Of a stretch of DNA of 64,000 nucleotides, positions 18,170 through 28,755 are shown in pieces. Position 1 is the first letter of the stretch; every line of letters begins with the position of its first letter. The notes under the pieces were generated by a model. It was not told where the DNA came from. It ran no database searches and was given only the letters and a program-made list of their open reading frames with translations. Source of the DNA: Pelagibacteraceae bacterium (GTDB lineage Bacteria; Pseudomonadota; Alphaproteobacteria; Pelagibacterales; Pelagibacteraceae); assembly GCA_009693705.1 (NCBI GenBank), contig SHWS01000002.1, forward strand, positions 1 to 64,000. Direction: 5' to 3'. The translations under genes and the position numbers were made by a program.

Positions 18170-18883
18170 ATGAGTTATTTAATATTAGTACGACATGGAC
18201 AAAGTGTCTGGAATCTTGAAAAAAGATTTACTGGATGGGTTGATGTGGACTTAACTGAAAACGGACAATTAGAGGCTAAAAAAGCTGGTAGTTTAATTAA
18301 AGAGTATAATATTAAAATCGATATTTATTACTCTTCACTGCAATTAAGAGCTAAAAAAACCCTTAAATTAATTCAAGAAATTCTTAATGATAAAAAAGAT
18401 TATGAAGAGATTTGGCAGTTAAATGAAAGACATTACGGCGCTTTAACTGGATTAAATAAAGATGAAATGAAAGTTAAACTTGGTGAAGAAAAAGTACATC
18501 AATTTAGACGATCATGGGATTTGCGTCCAGAGCCTTTAGATAAAAATAATCCATATCATCCTATTAATATAAAAACTTACAAGAAAGTTCCAAAAGAATT
18601 TATACCTAGCACTGAGTCTTTAAAAGATACTTATGAAAGAGTTATTAATTTTTATGAAAAAAAAATTAAAAATAAAATTAATAATAAAAATATATTAATT
18701 TCAGCTCATGGTAATTCAATAAGAGCACTATGTAAGTATTTATTTAAATTAGATAATGATCAGGTTTCAAAATTAGAAATACCTACCGGAAATCCTTTGC
18801 TAATAACTTTAAACGAAGATGAAAAAATTATTCAATGCAAATATTTAGACAAGGAAAGAGCTAAAGATCTTGTAGCTTTTTAA
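18170..18883 (+). CDS. gpmA: 2,3-bisphosphoglycerate-dependent phosphoglycerate mutase
   Basis: LVRHGQSVWNLEKRFTGWVDVDLTENG, NERHYGALTGLNK, SAHGNSIRAL; start moved to ATG 18170. Confidence 0.95.
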   Translation: MSYLILVRHGQSVWNLEKRFTGWVDVDLTENGQLEAKKAGSLIKEYNIKIDIYYSSLQLRAKKTLKLIQEILNDKKDYEEIWQLNERHYGALTGLNKDEMKVKLGEEKVHQFRRSWDLRPEPLDKNNPYHPINIKTYKKVPKEFIPSTESLKDTYERVINFYEKKIKNKINNKNILISAHGNSIRALCKYLFKLDNDQVSKLEIPTGNPLLITLNEDEKIIQCKYLDKERAKDLVAF

Positions 18884-19550
18884 AAACTCTTAAATCTGTG
18901 AGGTGATAAAACTTATTTAAGCTTTTAAATCCAAATAATTTTTTTTTTTTAATTAGATCATTCCAAATTTTTACAATAGAAAAATTATGAACTTTATAAT
19001 TTTTAAATAGTTTTTTATTTAAAATTTGACAGCCAATATAAATCAAATCATTTTTAGTAGTTTTTGAAACTAAGTGATTTTGTAAAGTAAAATCACTATT
19101 TAATTTTTTATCAAAACTTAAATTTTTATTTACCAGCATTAAAATATTATTAATATTTTTAGAAAAATAAAATTTCTCCATTTTTATAATTTCTTCTTTA
19201 TAGTTTTTACTCCAAACCGTATCAGGGTTAAAAATTAAGAAATGTTCATCTAAAGATGTTCTAATCATATTTAAAATACCTCCTCCCGTATTTAAAATAA
19301 ACTTACCATCATCGATTATTTTAATTTCACTTTTAAATTTATTATTTTTTAAGTAATTGGCTATTTTTTTATTTAAATAAAAAGTATTTATTAAAATTTT
19401 TTTAATACCTAAATTTTCAATTAAATTAATGCATGATTTAAGCATGGTAATATTGTTCAATTTAAGTAATGGTTTTGGAGTTTTTAAAGTAAGGGGATTT
19501 AATCTTTTACCATAACCGGCACATAAAATTAAAGCTGTTTTTATTTTCAT
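18861..19550 (-). CDS. murU: Nucleotidyltransferase, likely N-acetylmuramate-1-phosphate uridylyltransferase (MurU)
   Basis: ALILCAGYGKRLNPLTLKTPKPLLKLNNITML; adjacent to AmgK-like kinase. Confidence 0.75.
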   Translation of the reverse strand: MKIKTALILCAGYGKRLNPLTLKTPKPLLKLNNITMLKSCINLIENLGIKKILINTFYLNKKIANYLKNNKFKSEIKIIDDGKFILNTGGGILNMIRTSLDEHFLIFNPDTVWSKNYKEEIIKMEKFYFSKNINNILMLVNKNLSFDKKLNSDFTLQNHLVSKTTKNDLIYIGCQILNKKLFKNYKVHNFSIVKIWNDLIKKKKLFGFKSLNKFYHLTDLRVFKKLQDL

Positions 19551-19551
19551 A

Positions 19552-20511
19552 TTATCTTTTAACTTGTTTGGAAAAATTTACTGTTAAAATTTTTTTCAAA
19601 TCTTCAAAAACTTTATTTTTATTAATTCTCAAGCTAATGAGTTTCCATGCATAAGGTATAAATTTTAAATAATTTTTCTTACCGTCTCTGTGTGCTAAAC
19701 GAGTAAAAATACCAATAATTTTAAGGTTTCTTAATACTGATAAAATTTCGAAATCATTTTTAAAATTATCACGTTTCACTTTATTATTGGTCTTAAGATA
19801 ATAATTATAAATTTTGTTTTTAAGATTATTTGCTGTTTTAAATCTGACATCGTCAATTAATGAAGCAAGATCATAAGCTTTATTCCCTATAAGAGCATCC
19901 TGACTATCAATTAATCCAATTTTTTTATTATGATACATCATATTTGAAACATGAAAATCCCTATGCACGAAAGTATCATTTTTTGAATTTATTTTTGAAA
20001 TTAAAAATTTTAATTGTTTTTTTAATTTACGGTTAAAAATAGAAATTTTATTTCTTGATAAATTTTTTGGAACATACCAGTCACAAAATAATTTTGCTTC
20101 TTCAAACAAAATCTTATGTTTATATGCTTTAATAGTATAAAATTTATTATAAAAATTATTAATTTTTTTATCTTTTATTAATTGAATTTTATTTAATAAA
20201 TTAATGACTTTTTTAAAAAAAAAAAACTTATTTTTTTTTTTACTTTTAAAAATTTGATAAATGGTCTTATTTCCGAAATCTTCAATTTCAATGAAATTAT
20301 TTTTAAAATTTTCTAAAAACAATTTAGGAGCATAAATTTTATTTTTAATCAAAATTTTATTAACAGCATCGTATGTTAATAAATTTTTTATTTTTTCTTT
20401 TTTGGCAAATACTATAATTGAACTTTTTTTTTTATCTTTTTTTCTATAAAATTTTCTAATTGAAGCATCCCCTTTAATTTGTTTTAAATTTTTAAAAAGT
20501 TTTAATTTCAT
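19552..20511 (-). CDS. amgK: Aminoglycoside phosphotransferase-fold sugar kinase, AmgK-like (MurNAc/GlcNAc anomeric kinase)
   Basis: FVHRDFHVSNMM and IGLIDSQDALIGNKAYDLASLIDD. Confidence 0.75.
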   Translation of the reverse strand: MKLKLFKNLKQIKGDASIRKFYRKKDKKKSSIIVFAKKEKIKNLLTYDAVNKILIKNKIYAPKLFLENFKNNFIEIEDFGNKTIYQIFKSKKKNKFFFFKKVINLLNKIQLIKDKKINNFYNKFYTIKAYKHKILFEEAKLFCDWYVPKNLSRNKISIFNRKLKKQLKFLISKINSKNDTFVHRDFHVSNMMYHNKKIGLIDSQDALIGNKAYDLASLIDDVRFKTANNLKNKIYNYYLKTNNKVKRDNFKNDFEILSVLRNLKIIGIFTRLAHRDGKKNYLKFIPYAWKLISLRINKNKVFEDLKKILTVNFSKQVKR

Positions 20512-20972
20512 AATAAAAATTTTAGGCCCTTTATTTTCAAAGATCTATTTTGAAAATTATCTTCATAATTAAAAAATAGTTTAATAGTTTTACTATAATA
20601 TTTTTTTTCAATTATTTGAGGCCATTCAATAAATAAAATATTATCTCGACTTTCTTCAAATAAGTTTAGCTCTTTTATCTCCGATTTATTTTTTAATCTA
20701 AATAAATCATAATGCTTTATGTTTAATCCATTAATTAAATATTCATTTAAAAGATTAAATGTTGGGCTAGTTACTTCAGTTTTTTTTAAATTTTTATTAA
20801 TTTGAAATTGATTTATTAAATATCTAACAAAAGTAGTTTTGCCCACTCCCATTTCCCCATATAAAAAAACAACGTCTCCCTTTTTAAAATATTTTGCTAA
20901 TTTTTCTGCTAATTGTTTTATTAATCTCTCAGAAGAAATATCTATTTTTCCACTATTAATAGCGGTAGGCAT
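20508..20972 (-). CDS. tsaE: tRNA t6A biosynthesis ATPase TsaE
   Basis: [18 protein letters not shown] Walker [19 protein letters not shown]; start at MPTAINSGK overlapping ahcY end. Confidence 0.9.
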   Translation of the reverse strand: MPTAINSGKIDISSERLIKQLAEKLAKYFKKGDVVFLYGEMGVGKTTFVRYLINQFQINKNLKKTEVTSPTFNLLNEYLINGLNIKHYDLFRLKNKSEIKELNLFEESRDNILFIEWPQIIEKKYYSKTIKLFFNYEDNFQNRSLKIKGLKFLL

Positions 20973-22242
20973 TTGGTTTAAAAGGACCATTCACTTCAAC
21001 GCTAATGTAGTCCGCTTGTTCTTTTGATAATTTAGTCAGTTTTGCACCAACTTTTTTAAGGTGAAGAGTTGCAACTTTTTCATCTAAATATTTTGGTAAA
21101 ACATAAACTTTATTTTCATAATTCTTATAATTGTTCCAGAGTTCTATTTGGGCTATTACTTGATTAGTAAAAGATGCGCTCATTACAAAGCTTGGATGAC
21201 CAGTTGCACAACCTAAATTCACCAATCTGCCTTCGGCCAATAGAATAATTCTTTTGCCACTTGGTAGCTCTATTTCATGAACTTGGGGTTTTATTTCATT
21301 CCATTTATAATTTCTTAAAGCTTCAACCTGGATTTCATTATCAAAATGTCCAATGTTACAAAGTATTGCTCTATCTTTCATATCTCTCATATGATCTGCT
21401 GTAACAATGTCTTTATTTCCTGTTGCGGTTACAACGATATCTGCTCTTCCTATTGCTTCTTCCATTAAAACTACCTCATAACCCTCCATTGCAGCTTGCA
21501 AAGCACAAATTGGATCAATTTCTGTAATTAAAACTCTTGCCCCACTTTGTCTTAAGGAAGCTGCACTTCCCTTTCCTACATCACCAAACCCAGCAACAAT
21601 TGCTATTTTCCCAGAGATCATTACATCTGTGGCTCTTCTAATTCCATCTACTAGGCTTTCTCTACATCCGTATAAATTATCAAATTTAGATTTGGTAACA
21701 GAGTCATTAACATTTATAGCCGGAATCATTAGAGAATTATTTTTTTCCATTTTATTTAATGCTTTTACTCCAGTTGTAGTTTCTTCTGAAACTCCTCTAA
21801 TTTCTTTCATTAGGTGTTTATAGTCTTTGTGCATAATTGCTGTTAAATCTCCACCATCATCTAACAACATATTTGGTTTCCAATCTTTTTTTCCAACTAT
21901 AGTCTGTTGAATGCACCAAAGGTACTCTTCCTCGGTTTCTCCTTTCCATGCGTATACGGAAATTCCTGATTTTGCAATTGCTGCGGCAGCATGATCTTGT
22001 GTTGAAAAAATATTGCATGAAGACCATCTAACCTCTGCTCCTAATTTTACCAATGTTTCAATTAATACCGCTGTTTGGATTGTCATATGTAAACAGCCAA
22101 TAATTTTCGCACCTTTTAAAGGTAATTTTTTTGAATACTCTTCTCTCAACGCCATTAAACCTGGCATTTCAGTTTCAGCAATTGAAATTTCTTTTCTTCC
22201 AAAATCGGCAAGTGATAAGTCTTTAACTTTATAGTCTTTCAT
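20956..22242 (-). CDS. ahcY: S-adenosyl-L-homocysteine hydrolase
   Basis: [37 protein letters not shown]-terminus. Confidence 0.97.
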   Translation of the reverse strand: MKDYKVKDLSLADFGRKEISIAETEMPGLMALREEYSKKLPLKGAKIIGCLHMTIQTAVLIETLVKLGAEVRWSSCNIFSTQDHAAAAIAKSGISVYAWKGETEEEYLWCIQQTIVGKKDWKPNMLLDDGGDLTAIMHKDYKHLMKEIRGVSEETTTGVKALNKMEKNNSLMIPAINVNDSVTKSKFDNLYGCRESLVDGIRRATDVMISGKIAIVAGFGDVGKGSAASLRQSGARVLITEIDPICALQAAMEGYEVVLMEEAIGRADIVVTATGNKDIVTADHMRDMKDRAILCNIGHFDNEIQVEALRNYKWNEIKPQVHEIELPSGKRIILLAEGRLVNLGCATGHPSFVMSASFTNQVIAQIELWNNYKNYENKVYVLPKYLDEKVATLHLKKVGAKLTKLSKEQADYISVEVNGPFKPNAYRY

Positions 22243-22285
22243 TAAGAGTTATCTAACAACTTAGAAATAATTAATCAACATAAGA

Positions 22286-23824
22286 TTAAATCTCTGGAAA
22301 AGTTATTATAATAATTGCACCAGTATTATTGTCTCTATTTTTAGCTTTAATGCTTCCCTCGTGCAAATCTACCAGATTTTTTACTATATTTAATCCAAGA
22401 CCCGAATGTTCCCCAAAATTTTCTGGTCTGTTACTGTAAAATCTTTTAAATATTTTCTCAGTATCTTTTTCTTTAAATCCTTGACCCTCGTCAATAATTT
22501 CAAATATAATTTTTTTATCTGGATTTTTATATACTTTTACATAAATATTTTTATTGTCGTCTATGAAAGATATTGAGTTATCCAATAAATTTGCAGTTAT
22601 TTGTTCAATTCTATTTTCGATACCATTAATAAAAAATTCATTATTTCCATCATTTTCATAACTAATATTGATACCCCTTTTCGTATTATAAATATTGTTA
22701 TAATCCTCAACTACTGACTGAATAATTGGTTGTATATTTATTTTTTTCATTCTTTCCGTGCTAAGGGCAACTTCATCTTTTAATATTTGTGAGTAATCGG
22801 TAATCAATCTCTCAATTCTCTGAACGTCATGACTTAAAATATTTAATAATTTTTTTCTTTGTTCAGTATTATTTGTATCTTGTAAAATTTCAGAAGCACT
22901 TTTTAAAGAAGCTAAAGGGTTTCTAATTTCATGAACAAGATCAGTTGAAAAGTTTTCTGCATGAAAGATTCTTTTTTGTAATTCATTTGTCATATCATCC
23001 AAAGAATTTGACAATAATCCCAATTCATCATTTCTGTTTTTTAAATTTTCAATATTGATTTTTTCAGAACTTTTGTTTTTTATGGTTTTTGTATAACTTA
23101 CTAGATTTTGAATAGGTTTTAAAAAATATCTATTTAAGACAAAGGAAAATATTAAAATTACAAATCCAACAACGATTACTGTTCTAATTACAAAAGTTTT
23201 TCTTTCATCAATTGCCACCTTAACATCATTTGCATTTTGAACAATTACTAGAAAACCAACGTTTTTTTCATTTAGGATAACATTTTTAATTGTTGTTAAT
23301 TGAAATTGATTTAAATTTTCCTGTGTAAATGTATATGGCTTTCCATAATCTTTCGAGGTTTGATAAATACTTATAATATCTTTTAAAAAAAATAACTTGT
23401 CATTTTCTGTATCAATTTTTTTTTCCTGTTTATTTTCAATTTTTTCTTCATTTAAAATTTCAAACTCTATATTGTCAAGTCTTGTTGAAAAAGATCTAGG
23501 ATCAAGATCTAATGTATCCGTATCACCAATCAAATTTAATTTATTATCAAAAAATATCACTCTATCTAAGTTTTGAAAAATAAATCTGGTAGAAAACAAA
23601 AACTTTTTAATATCTTCTTTAATAAATTTAATATTTAATCTTTTAATATTATCGATAGTATTATCTATAATATCTGTGTGATTGAAAGATTTTTTTTTAA
23701 TTAAATTAGGTTCAACATTATTTAGATAAATAATTGTAAAAGAACCAATAAAAATAAAAAAAATAAAATTTATAAATAAGAATTTTCTTAATATTGATAA
23801 TCTTTTTAGATATCCTTTGAACAT
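22286..23824 (-). CDS. chvG: Sensor histidine kinase, ChvG-like
   Basis: HAMP, DLVHEIRNPLASLKSASEIL H-box, GLGLNIVKNLVDLH; paired with OmpR-type regulator. Confidence 0.85.
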   Translation of the reverse strand: MFKGYLKRLSILRKFLFINFIFFIFIGSFTIIYLNNVEPNLIKKKSFNHTDIIDNTIDNIKRLNIKFIKEDIKKFLFSTRFIFQNLDRVIFFDNKLNLIGDTDTLDLDPRSFSTRLDNIEFEILNEEKIENKQEKKIDTENDKLFFLKDIISIYQTSKDYGKPYTFTQENLNQFQLTTIKNVILNEKNVGFLVIVQNANDVKVAIDERKTFVIRTVIVVGFVILIFSFVLNRYFLKPIQNLVSYTKTIKNKSSEKINIENLKNRNDELGLLSNSLDDMTNELQKRIFHAENFSTDLVHEIRNPLASLKSASEILQDTNNTEQRKKLLNILSHDVQRIERLITDYSQILKDEVALSTERMKKINIQPIIQSVVEDYNNIYNTKRGINISYENDGNNEFFINGIENRIEQITANLLDNSISFIDDNKNIYVKVYKNPDKKIIFEIIDEGQGFKEKDTEKIFKRFYSNRPENFGEHSGLGLNIVKNLVDLHEGSIKAKNRDNNTGAIIIITFPEI

Positions 23825-24531
23825 TAACTAACATTCCATCTATATCCACTACCATATCTGGTCTCAATAGCTGAAAAATTAGGATCAACTTTTTTAAATT
23901 TTTTTCTTATTCTTTTAACGTGGCTATCTATGGTTCTATCTTCAATATCAGTGTCTTCTCTATAAGCTATATCCATTAATTGAGCTCTTTCTTTAATAAT
24001 TCCAGGTCTTTTTGCTAATTCTTTAACAATTAAAAATTCAGTTGTAGTAAGTTTGTCTGGTAATTGCTTTCCATTCCACTCACACTCAAGTTGAGAAGAG
24101 TCCAACTTAAGCTTTCCATGAGAAATAATACTTTTATTTTCTTCAATAATATTATTTGAGTCTTTTTTTCGCAATTGAACTCTTATTCTTTCAATTAAAA
24201 CTTTAACTGAAAATCCTCCTGATTTTTTTACGAAATCATCTGCTCCAAGCTTCAAACCCAGCAATTCATCAATTTCATCATCTTTTGACGTTAAAAAAAT
24301 TACAGGTAAAGAAGTTTTCTTTCTTAACTTCTTTAATAATTCTTCTCCGTCCATTTTGGGCATCTTAATATCAATTACGGCTAAATCTGGTGGTGTCCGT
24401 GTTAATCCAATTAATGCACTTTCACCATCTATATAAGTTTGAATATTAAATCCTTCTTTTTCCAAAGCTATACTTAAACTTGTGAGTATATTTCTGTCAT
24501 CATCCACCAGTGCTATTGTTTGTTTATTCAT
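23824..24531 (-). CDS. chvI: OmpR-family response regulator, ChvI-like
   Basis: IALVDDDRNILTSLSIALEKEGF, DLAVIDIKMPKMDG, winged-helix C-terminus. Confidence 0.88.
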   Translation of the reverse strand: MNKQTIALVDDDRNILTSLSIALEKEGFNIQTYIDGESALIGLTRTPPDLAVIDIKMPKMDGEELLKKLRKKTSLPVIFLTSKDDEIDELLGLKLGADDFVKKSGGFSVKVLIERIRVQLRKKDSNNIIEENKSIISHGKLKLDSSQLECEWNGKQLPDKLTTTEFLIVKELAKRPGIIKERAQLMDIAYREDTDIEDRTIDSHVKRIRKKFKKVDPNFSAIETRYGSGYRWNVS

Positions 24532-24582
24532 AGTTAACTTTAAAAATACTAAATTGTTCTAAATTGGGCAATCTAATTAATA

Positions 24583-27357
24583 TTAATGAAGTTCACCCCA
24601 GTTATTACCAATATTTATATCAACTGTTAGAGGAGTAGAAAAAGAATGATATTGACTTTCAGCAACACTGGTCATTTCTTCTTTTATGAGTTTTATAATT
24701 TGTTTTACCTCATTTGTAGGAACTTCAAATAACAATTCATCATGTATTTGAAGTAATATCCTACAATTATTTTTTTTTCGCTCGGATAATCTTTTATCTA
24801 ACCTAATCATAGCTAATCTCATTATTTCTGAGGCGGAACCTTGAATTGGAGCGTTAATAGCTGCGCGTTCTTGAAAATTTCTAACATTAAAATTTTTATC
24901 ATTAATTGAAATAAAATGAGATCTACGTCCAAAAATATTATTAACATATCCGCTTTTTCTACAAAATTTAATTGTATTATCCATGTAGATTTTTATTTCA
25001 GGAAATTTTAAGAAATAAGCATTTAAAAATTCTTCTGCTTCGTATTTTGAAACATTGATTTGTTTAGCTAAACCATATTGGGAAATTCCATAAATAATTC
25101 CAAAATTGATCGCCTTAGCTTTTCTTCTTTTGTTTTCGTCAACTTTATTAATGTCTATGTTAAATATTTGGCTAGCCGTTAAAGAATGTATATCCTCATT
25201 ATTTTTAAATGCTCTTTTTAACTCTTTAACATCAGCTAAATCTGCCAAAATTCTCATCTCAATTTGGTTGTAGTCAGCGGAGACTAGCGTAAAATCTTTT
25301 TCAGTAATAAATGCCTTTCGAATATCTCTGCCCTCTTCTGTTTTAATTGGAATATTTTGTAAATTTGGATCACTGGAAGCAAGTCTACCTGTGGTAGTTG
25401 CGGCTAATAAAAAAGAAGTGTGAACTCTTTTAGTATTAAGATTGATATACTGTGGCAGAGAATCGGTATATGTATTTTTTAATTTTGAAACTTGTCTCCA
25501 ATCTAAAACTAATTGAGGAAATCTATCTCCCTTGAAAGCTAAGTCCTCTAAAACAGTTGCGCTAGTAGCAAATCCTCCTTTTTTAGTTTTTTTTAATCCA
25601 GCTATTTTAAGATCATTATAAATAATTTCTCCTAATTGCTTAGGGGAACCAATATTAAACTGTTTTTTTGAAATCTTAAAAATTTCTTTTTCTAATTGTT
25701 CAATTTTTTTTTCAAATTTTAAAGAAAGACTTTTTAAAAAATCACTGTCTACTTTAATTCCTTGTATTTCCATAAAAGCCAGAATTTTTATTAAAGGTTT
25801 TTCGAAAATTTCATAAATATTAATCATTTTTTCAAATTTTAAATTTTTGATAAATTTTTTATATAATCTAAATGTTACGTCCGCATCTTCAGCCGCATAA
25901 TCTTTTGCTTTATCTAACTCAACTTCACTAAAATTAATTTCTTTTTTTCCTGTACCAACTAAATCTTTAAATTTAATTGTTTTGTGCCCCAAGTGAATTT
26001 CTGACAATAAATCCATATTATGTCTATTTTTTCCAGCATCAAGAACATATGACATCAGCATAGTGTCTTCCATTGATGAAATCTCAATTCCTTGTTTAAA
26101 TAAAACTATAAAATCAAATTTTATATTTTGGCCAATTTTTTTTACACTAGGGTCTTCTAATAAAGGTTTTAACTTTTGGATTACTATATCTTTTTTAATA
26201 CATTTTCCAGAGAGATGTCCAATTGGAATATAACAAGCTTTGCCAATTTTTGAGCATAAAGAAATTCCTATTAATTTTGCCTGATGCGGGTCAAGTGAAC
26301 TAGTTTCAGTGTCAACCGCAACTTCACCAACCTCTTCTGCCTCTTTAATCCATTCGTCAATTTGATTTGGGTTTGAAATTAAATGATAGTCTTTATTGTT
26401 TATAGGCTTTTGTTTATCTAAATTTTTTATTTCAGAATCGCTACTATAAAGATTTGGTTCACCGTATGCTGAAATTGCAGAACTTAACAATCTATTAAAT
26501 TCCATTTCTCTTAAAAATTTATAAAGTTTATCTTTATCTATTTCTTTTAATTTAAATTCTTCTAAATCTTGTTTTATAGGAACGTTATGTTTTAAAGTAA
26601 CTAGCTGTTTGCTAAGAATTGCTTTATCTTTATTTGCAATTAAAGTTTCTCTTCTTTTATTTTGTGTAATTTCATGAGCTGATTTTAAAATATTTTCTAA
26701 AGTTCCATATTTGTTAATTAATTCAGCCGCTGTTTTAACTCCTATACCGGGTACTCCTGGAATATTATCACTACTATCCCCTGCTAAAGCCTGAACATCA
26801 ATTACTTTATTTGCTCCTACTCCAAATTTATTATGGATGTCCTCTTCAGAAATAAATTTCTTTTTCATTGGATCAAAAAGACGAACATCTTTTTTATAAA
26901 GTTGCATTAAATCTTTATCTGAAGATACAATAGTAACTTTTGAACCTTTTTTTAATATTTGGTCAACATAAGTAGCTATTAAGTCATCCGCTTCATAATT
27001 AATTAATTCAACAGATGGTAAATTAAAAGCTAAAACAGATTTTCTAATATATTCAAATTGAGGAGCCAAGTCATCTGGTGCTTCTATTCGATTTGCTTTA
27101 TAGTCACTAAAAATTTCGTTTCTAAAAGTTTTTCTTCCAGAATCAAAGATCACTGCAAAATGAGTGGGTTTCTGTAAATTTTGGTCTGATTTAGAGTCTT
27201 CTAGAAGTTTAAAAAGCATACTGCAAAAGCCACTTACTGCGCCTGTTGGTAGACCATCACTTTTTCTCGTTAATGGAGGTAATGCATAATAAGCCCTAAA
27301 TATATATCCTGATCCATCAATTAAATAAAAATGATCATTTTTTTGAATTTTATTCAT
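24583..27357 (-). CDS. polA: DNA polymerase I
   Basis: 5' nuclease, DnaQ-like exonuclease (VAVDTETSSLD) and polymerase (SADYNQIEMRILA, LLQIHDELLFEVP) domains. Confidence 0.97.
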   Translation of the reverse strand: MNKIQKNDHFYLIDGSGYIFRAYYALPPLTRKSDGLPTGAVSGFCSMLFKLLEDSKSDQNLQKPTHFAVIFDSGRKTFRNEIFSDYKANRIEAPDDLAPQFEYIRKSVLAFNLPSVELINYEADDLIATYVDQILKKGSKVTIVSSDKDLMQLYKKDVRLFDPMKKKFISEEDIHNKFGVGANKVIDVQALAGDSSDNIPGVPGIGVKTAAELINKYGTLENILKSAHEITQNKRRETLIANKDKAILSKQLVTLKHNVPIKQDLEEFKLKEIDKDKLYKFLREMEFNRLLSSAISAYGEPNLYSSDSEIKNLDKQKPINNKDYHLISNPNQIDEWIKEAEEVGEVAVDTETSSLDPHQAKLIGISLCSKIGKACYIPIGHLSGKCIKKDIVIQKLKPLLEDPSVKKIGQNIKFDFIVLFKQGIEISSMEDTMLMSYVLDAGKNRHNMDLLSEIHLGHKTIKFKDLVGTGKKEINFSEVELDKAKDYAAEDADVTFRLYKKFIKNLKFEKMINIYEIFEKPLIKILAFMEIQGIKVDSDFLKSLSLKFEKKIEQLEKEIFKISKKQFNIGSPKQLGEIIYNDLKIAGLKKTKKGGFATSATVLEDLAFKGDRFPQLVLDWRQVSKLKNTYTDSLPQYINLNTKRVHTSFLLAATTTGRLASSDPNLQNIPIKTEEGRDIRKAFITEKDFTLVSADYNQIEMRILADLADVKELKRAFKNNEDIHSLTASQIFNIDINKVDENKRRKAKAINFGIIYGISQYGLAKQINVSKYEAEEFLNAYFLKFPEIKIYMDNTIKFCRKSGYVNNIFGRRSHFISINDKNFNVRNFQERAAINAPIQGSASEIMRLAMIRLDKRLSERKKNNCRILLQIHDELLFEVPTNEVKQIIKLIKEEMTSVAESQYHSFSTPLTVDINIGNNWGELH

Positions 27358-27482
27358 TCAGATTTTGTTAATATTGCAATTTTATTAACATCTTTATATA
27401 AAAAAATATACTTTGCTTAATTAAGAAATAATTTTAAAAACATTAACTAGATAAACTTTTAAGATAAGTATAGTATAAATTT

Positions 27483-28034
27483 GTGGAACTAATTAAAAAT
27501 AATACACAAATAAAAATTATAAAATCAATTTTAATTATATTTCTGGGCTCAATTGCACTAACAATATCTGCAAAAATTAAAATACCTTTTTATCCAGTTC
27601 CAATGACTATGCAAACATTTGTGGTTTTGTTTTTAGGTATTAGCTTTGGTTATAAAATTGGATTAACAACTATAAGTTTATATCTTCTCGAAGGAATTGT
27701 AGGACTTCCTGTTTTCGCAAATTCCCCTGAAAAAGGAATAGGATTAATTTATTTTACTGGTCCTACCATGGGATATTTGCTTGGTTTTTTAACAGCTGTT
27801 TTTTTGTCCTCTAAAATAAATTCTAAAGACAATTTTTTTATAGTTTTAATAAAGCTTATATTTGCAGTTTCAACAATTTATATTTTAGGAATTTTATGGC
27901 TCGGAATATTAATTGGATGGGAAAAACCTATTTTTGAATTGGGTGTAAAACCTTTTTTATTAGCTGAAATCTTTAAAATTATGTTGTTGGCACTTATTGC
28001 AAAAAAAATAATTAAAATTAGAAATTTTATTTAG
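27483..28034 (+). CDS. bioY: BioY-family transporter (biotin ECF substrate component)
   Basis: PFYPVPMTMQTFVVLFLG, LLEGIVGLPVFA, GPTMGYLLGFL; GTG start. Confidence 0.85.
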   Translation: MELIKNNTQIKIIKSILIIFLGSIALTISAKIKIPFYPVPMTMQTFVVLFLGISFGYKIGLTTISLYLLEGIVGLPVFANSPEKGIGLIYFTGPTMGYLLGFLTAVFLSSKINSKDNFFIVLIKLIFAVSTIYILGILWLGILIGWEKPIFELGVKPFLLAEIFKIMLLALIAKKIIKIRNFI

Positions 28035-28599
28035 GAGATCTTTTAGAAAGAATTCTTTGAAGAGTTCTTCTGTGCATCTTAAGTCTTCTTGCTGTTTCTG
28101 AAACATTTCTATCACATAATTCAAACACTCTGTGAATGTGTTCCCATTTAACCCTATCAGCTGACATCGGATTTTCAGGTGGCGCAGCCTTTGTCGATGA
28201 ATTTGCAAGTAGAGCTTTTTCTACATCATCAGCATCTGCAGGTTTTGCAAGATAATCTATTGCCCCTTCTTTAATTGCAGCAACAGCGGTTGGTATATTT
28301 CCATAACCTGTGAGCATTATAATTTTACTATCTGGATTTGATAACTGTATCTCTTTTACAACTTCTAAACCATTTCCATCAGCTAATCTTAAATCAACAA
28401 CAGCAAAAGCAGGTCTATTTAATTTGACCGATTCGATACCTTTTTCGACACTTTCAGCTTGAGAAACTTCAAAACCTTTTTTCTCCATTGCTCTTGCCAA
28501 TCTTTCTCTAAAAGGATTGTCGTCATCAACAATGATTAGTGATTTATTGACATAATCACTAAGTTTTTTAACTATTGTTTGTTCCTTCATAGAGTTCAT
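28027..28599 (-). CDS. regA: RegA/ActR/PrrA-type response regulator with Fis-type HTH
   Basis: SLIIVDDDNPFRERLARAMEKKGF, AVVDLRLADGNGL, NVSETARRLKMHRRTLQRIL. Confidence 0.88.
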   Translation of the reverse strand: MNSMKEQTIVKKLSDYVNKSLIIVDDDNPFRERLARAMEKKGFEVSQAESVEKGIESVKLNRPAFAVVDLRLADGNGLEVVKEIQLSNPDSKIIMLTGYGNIPTAVAAIKEGAIDYLAKPADADDVEKALLANSSTKAAPPENPMSADRVKWEHIHRVFELCDRNVSETARRLKMHRRTLQRILSKRSPK

Positions 28600-28755
28600 G
28601 TGGTTATTTTTTAAAATTTTACAAGTGCATTAACTTATTTTTCATTAATTATTTACTTTACATTAGTTATCGATTCCATTAATTGCATAAAAAAAAAGTT
28701 TTTTTACAAGTTTAAAAAAATTTTTTTTATTAAATTTTTTTTGGAGGCATTATTA

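Noticed and set aside
27440-27475. Possible BioR operator (CTAGATAAA) before bioY
   Set aside because: Not palindromic and poorly matches the TTATCTATAA/TTATAGATAA-type consensus; chance match in AT-rich DNA.
27960-28208. 82-aa minus-strand ORF
   Set aside because: Alternate frame across the bioY/regA 3' overlap; regA frame is clearly the real one.
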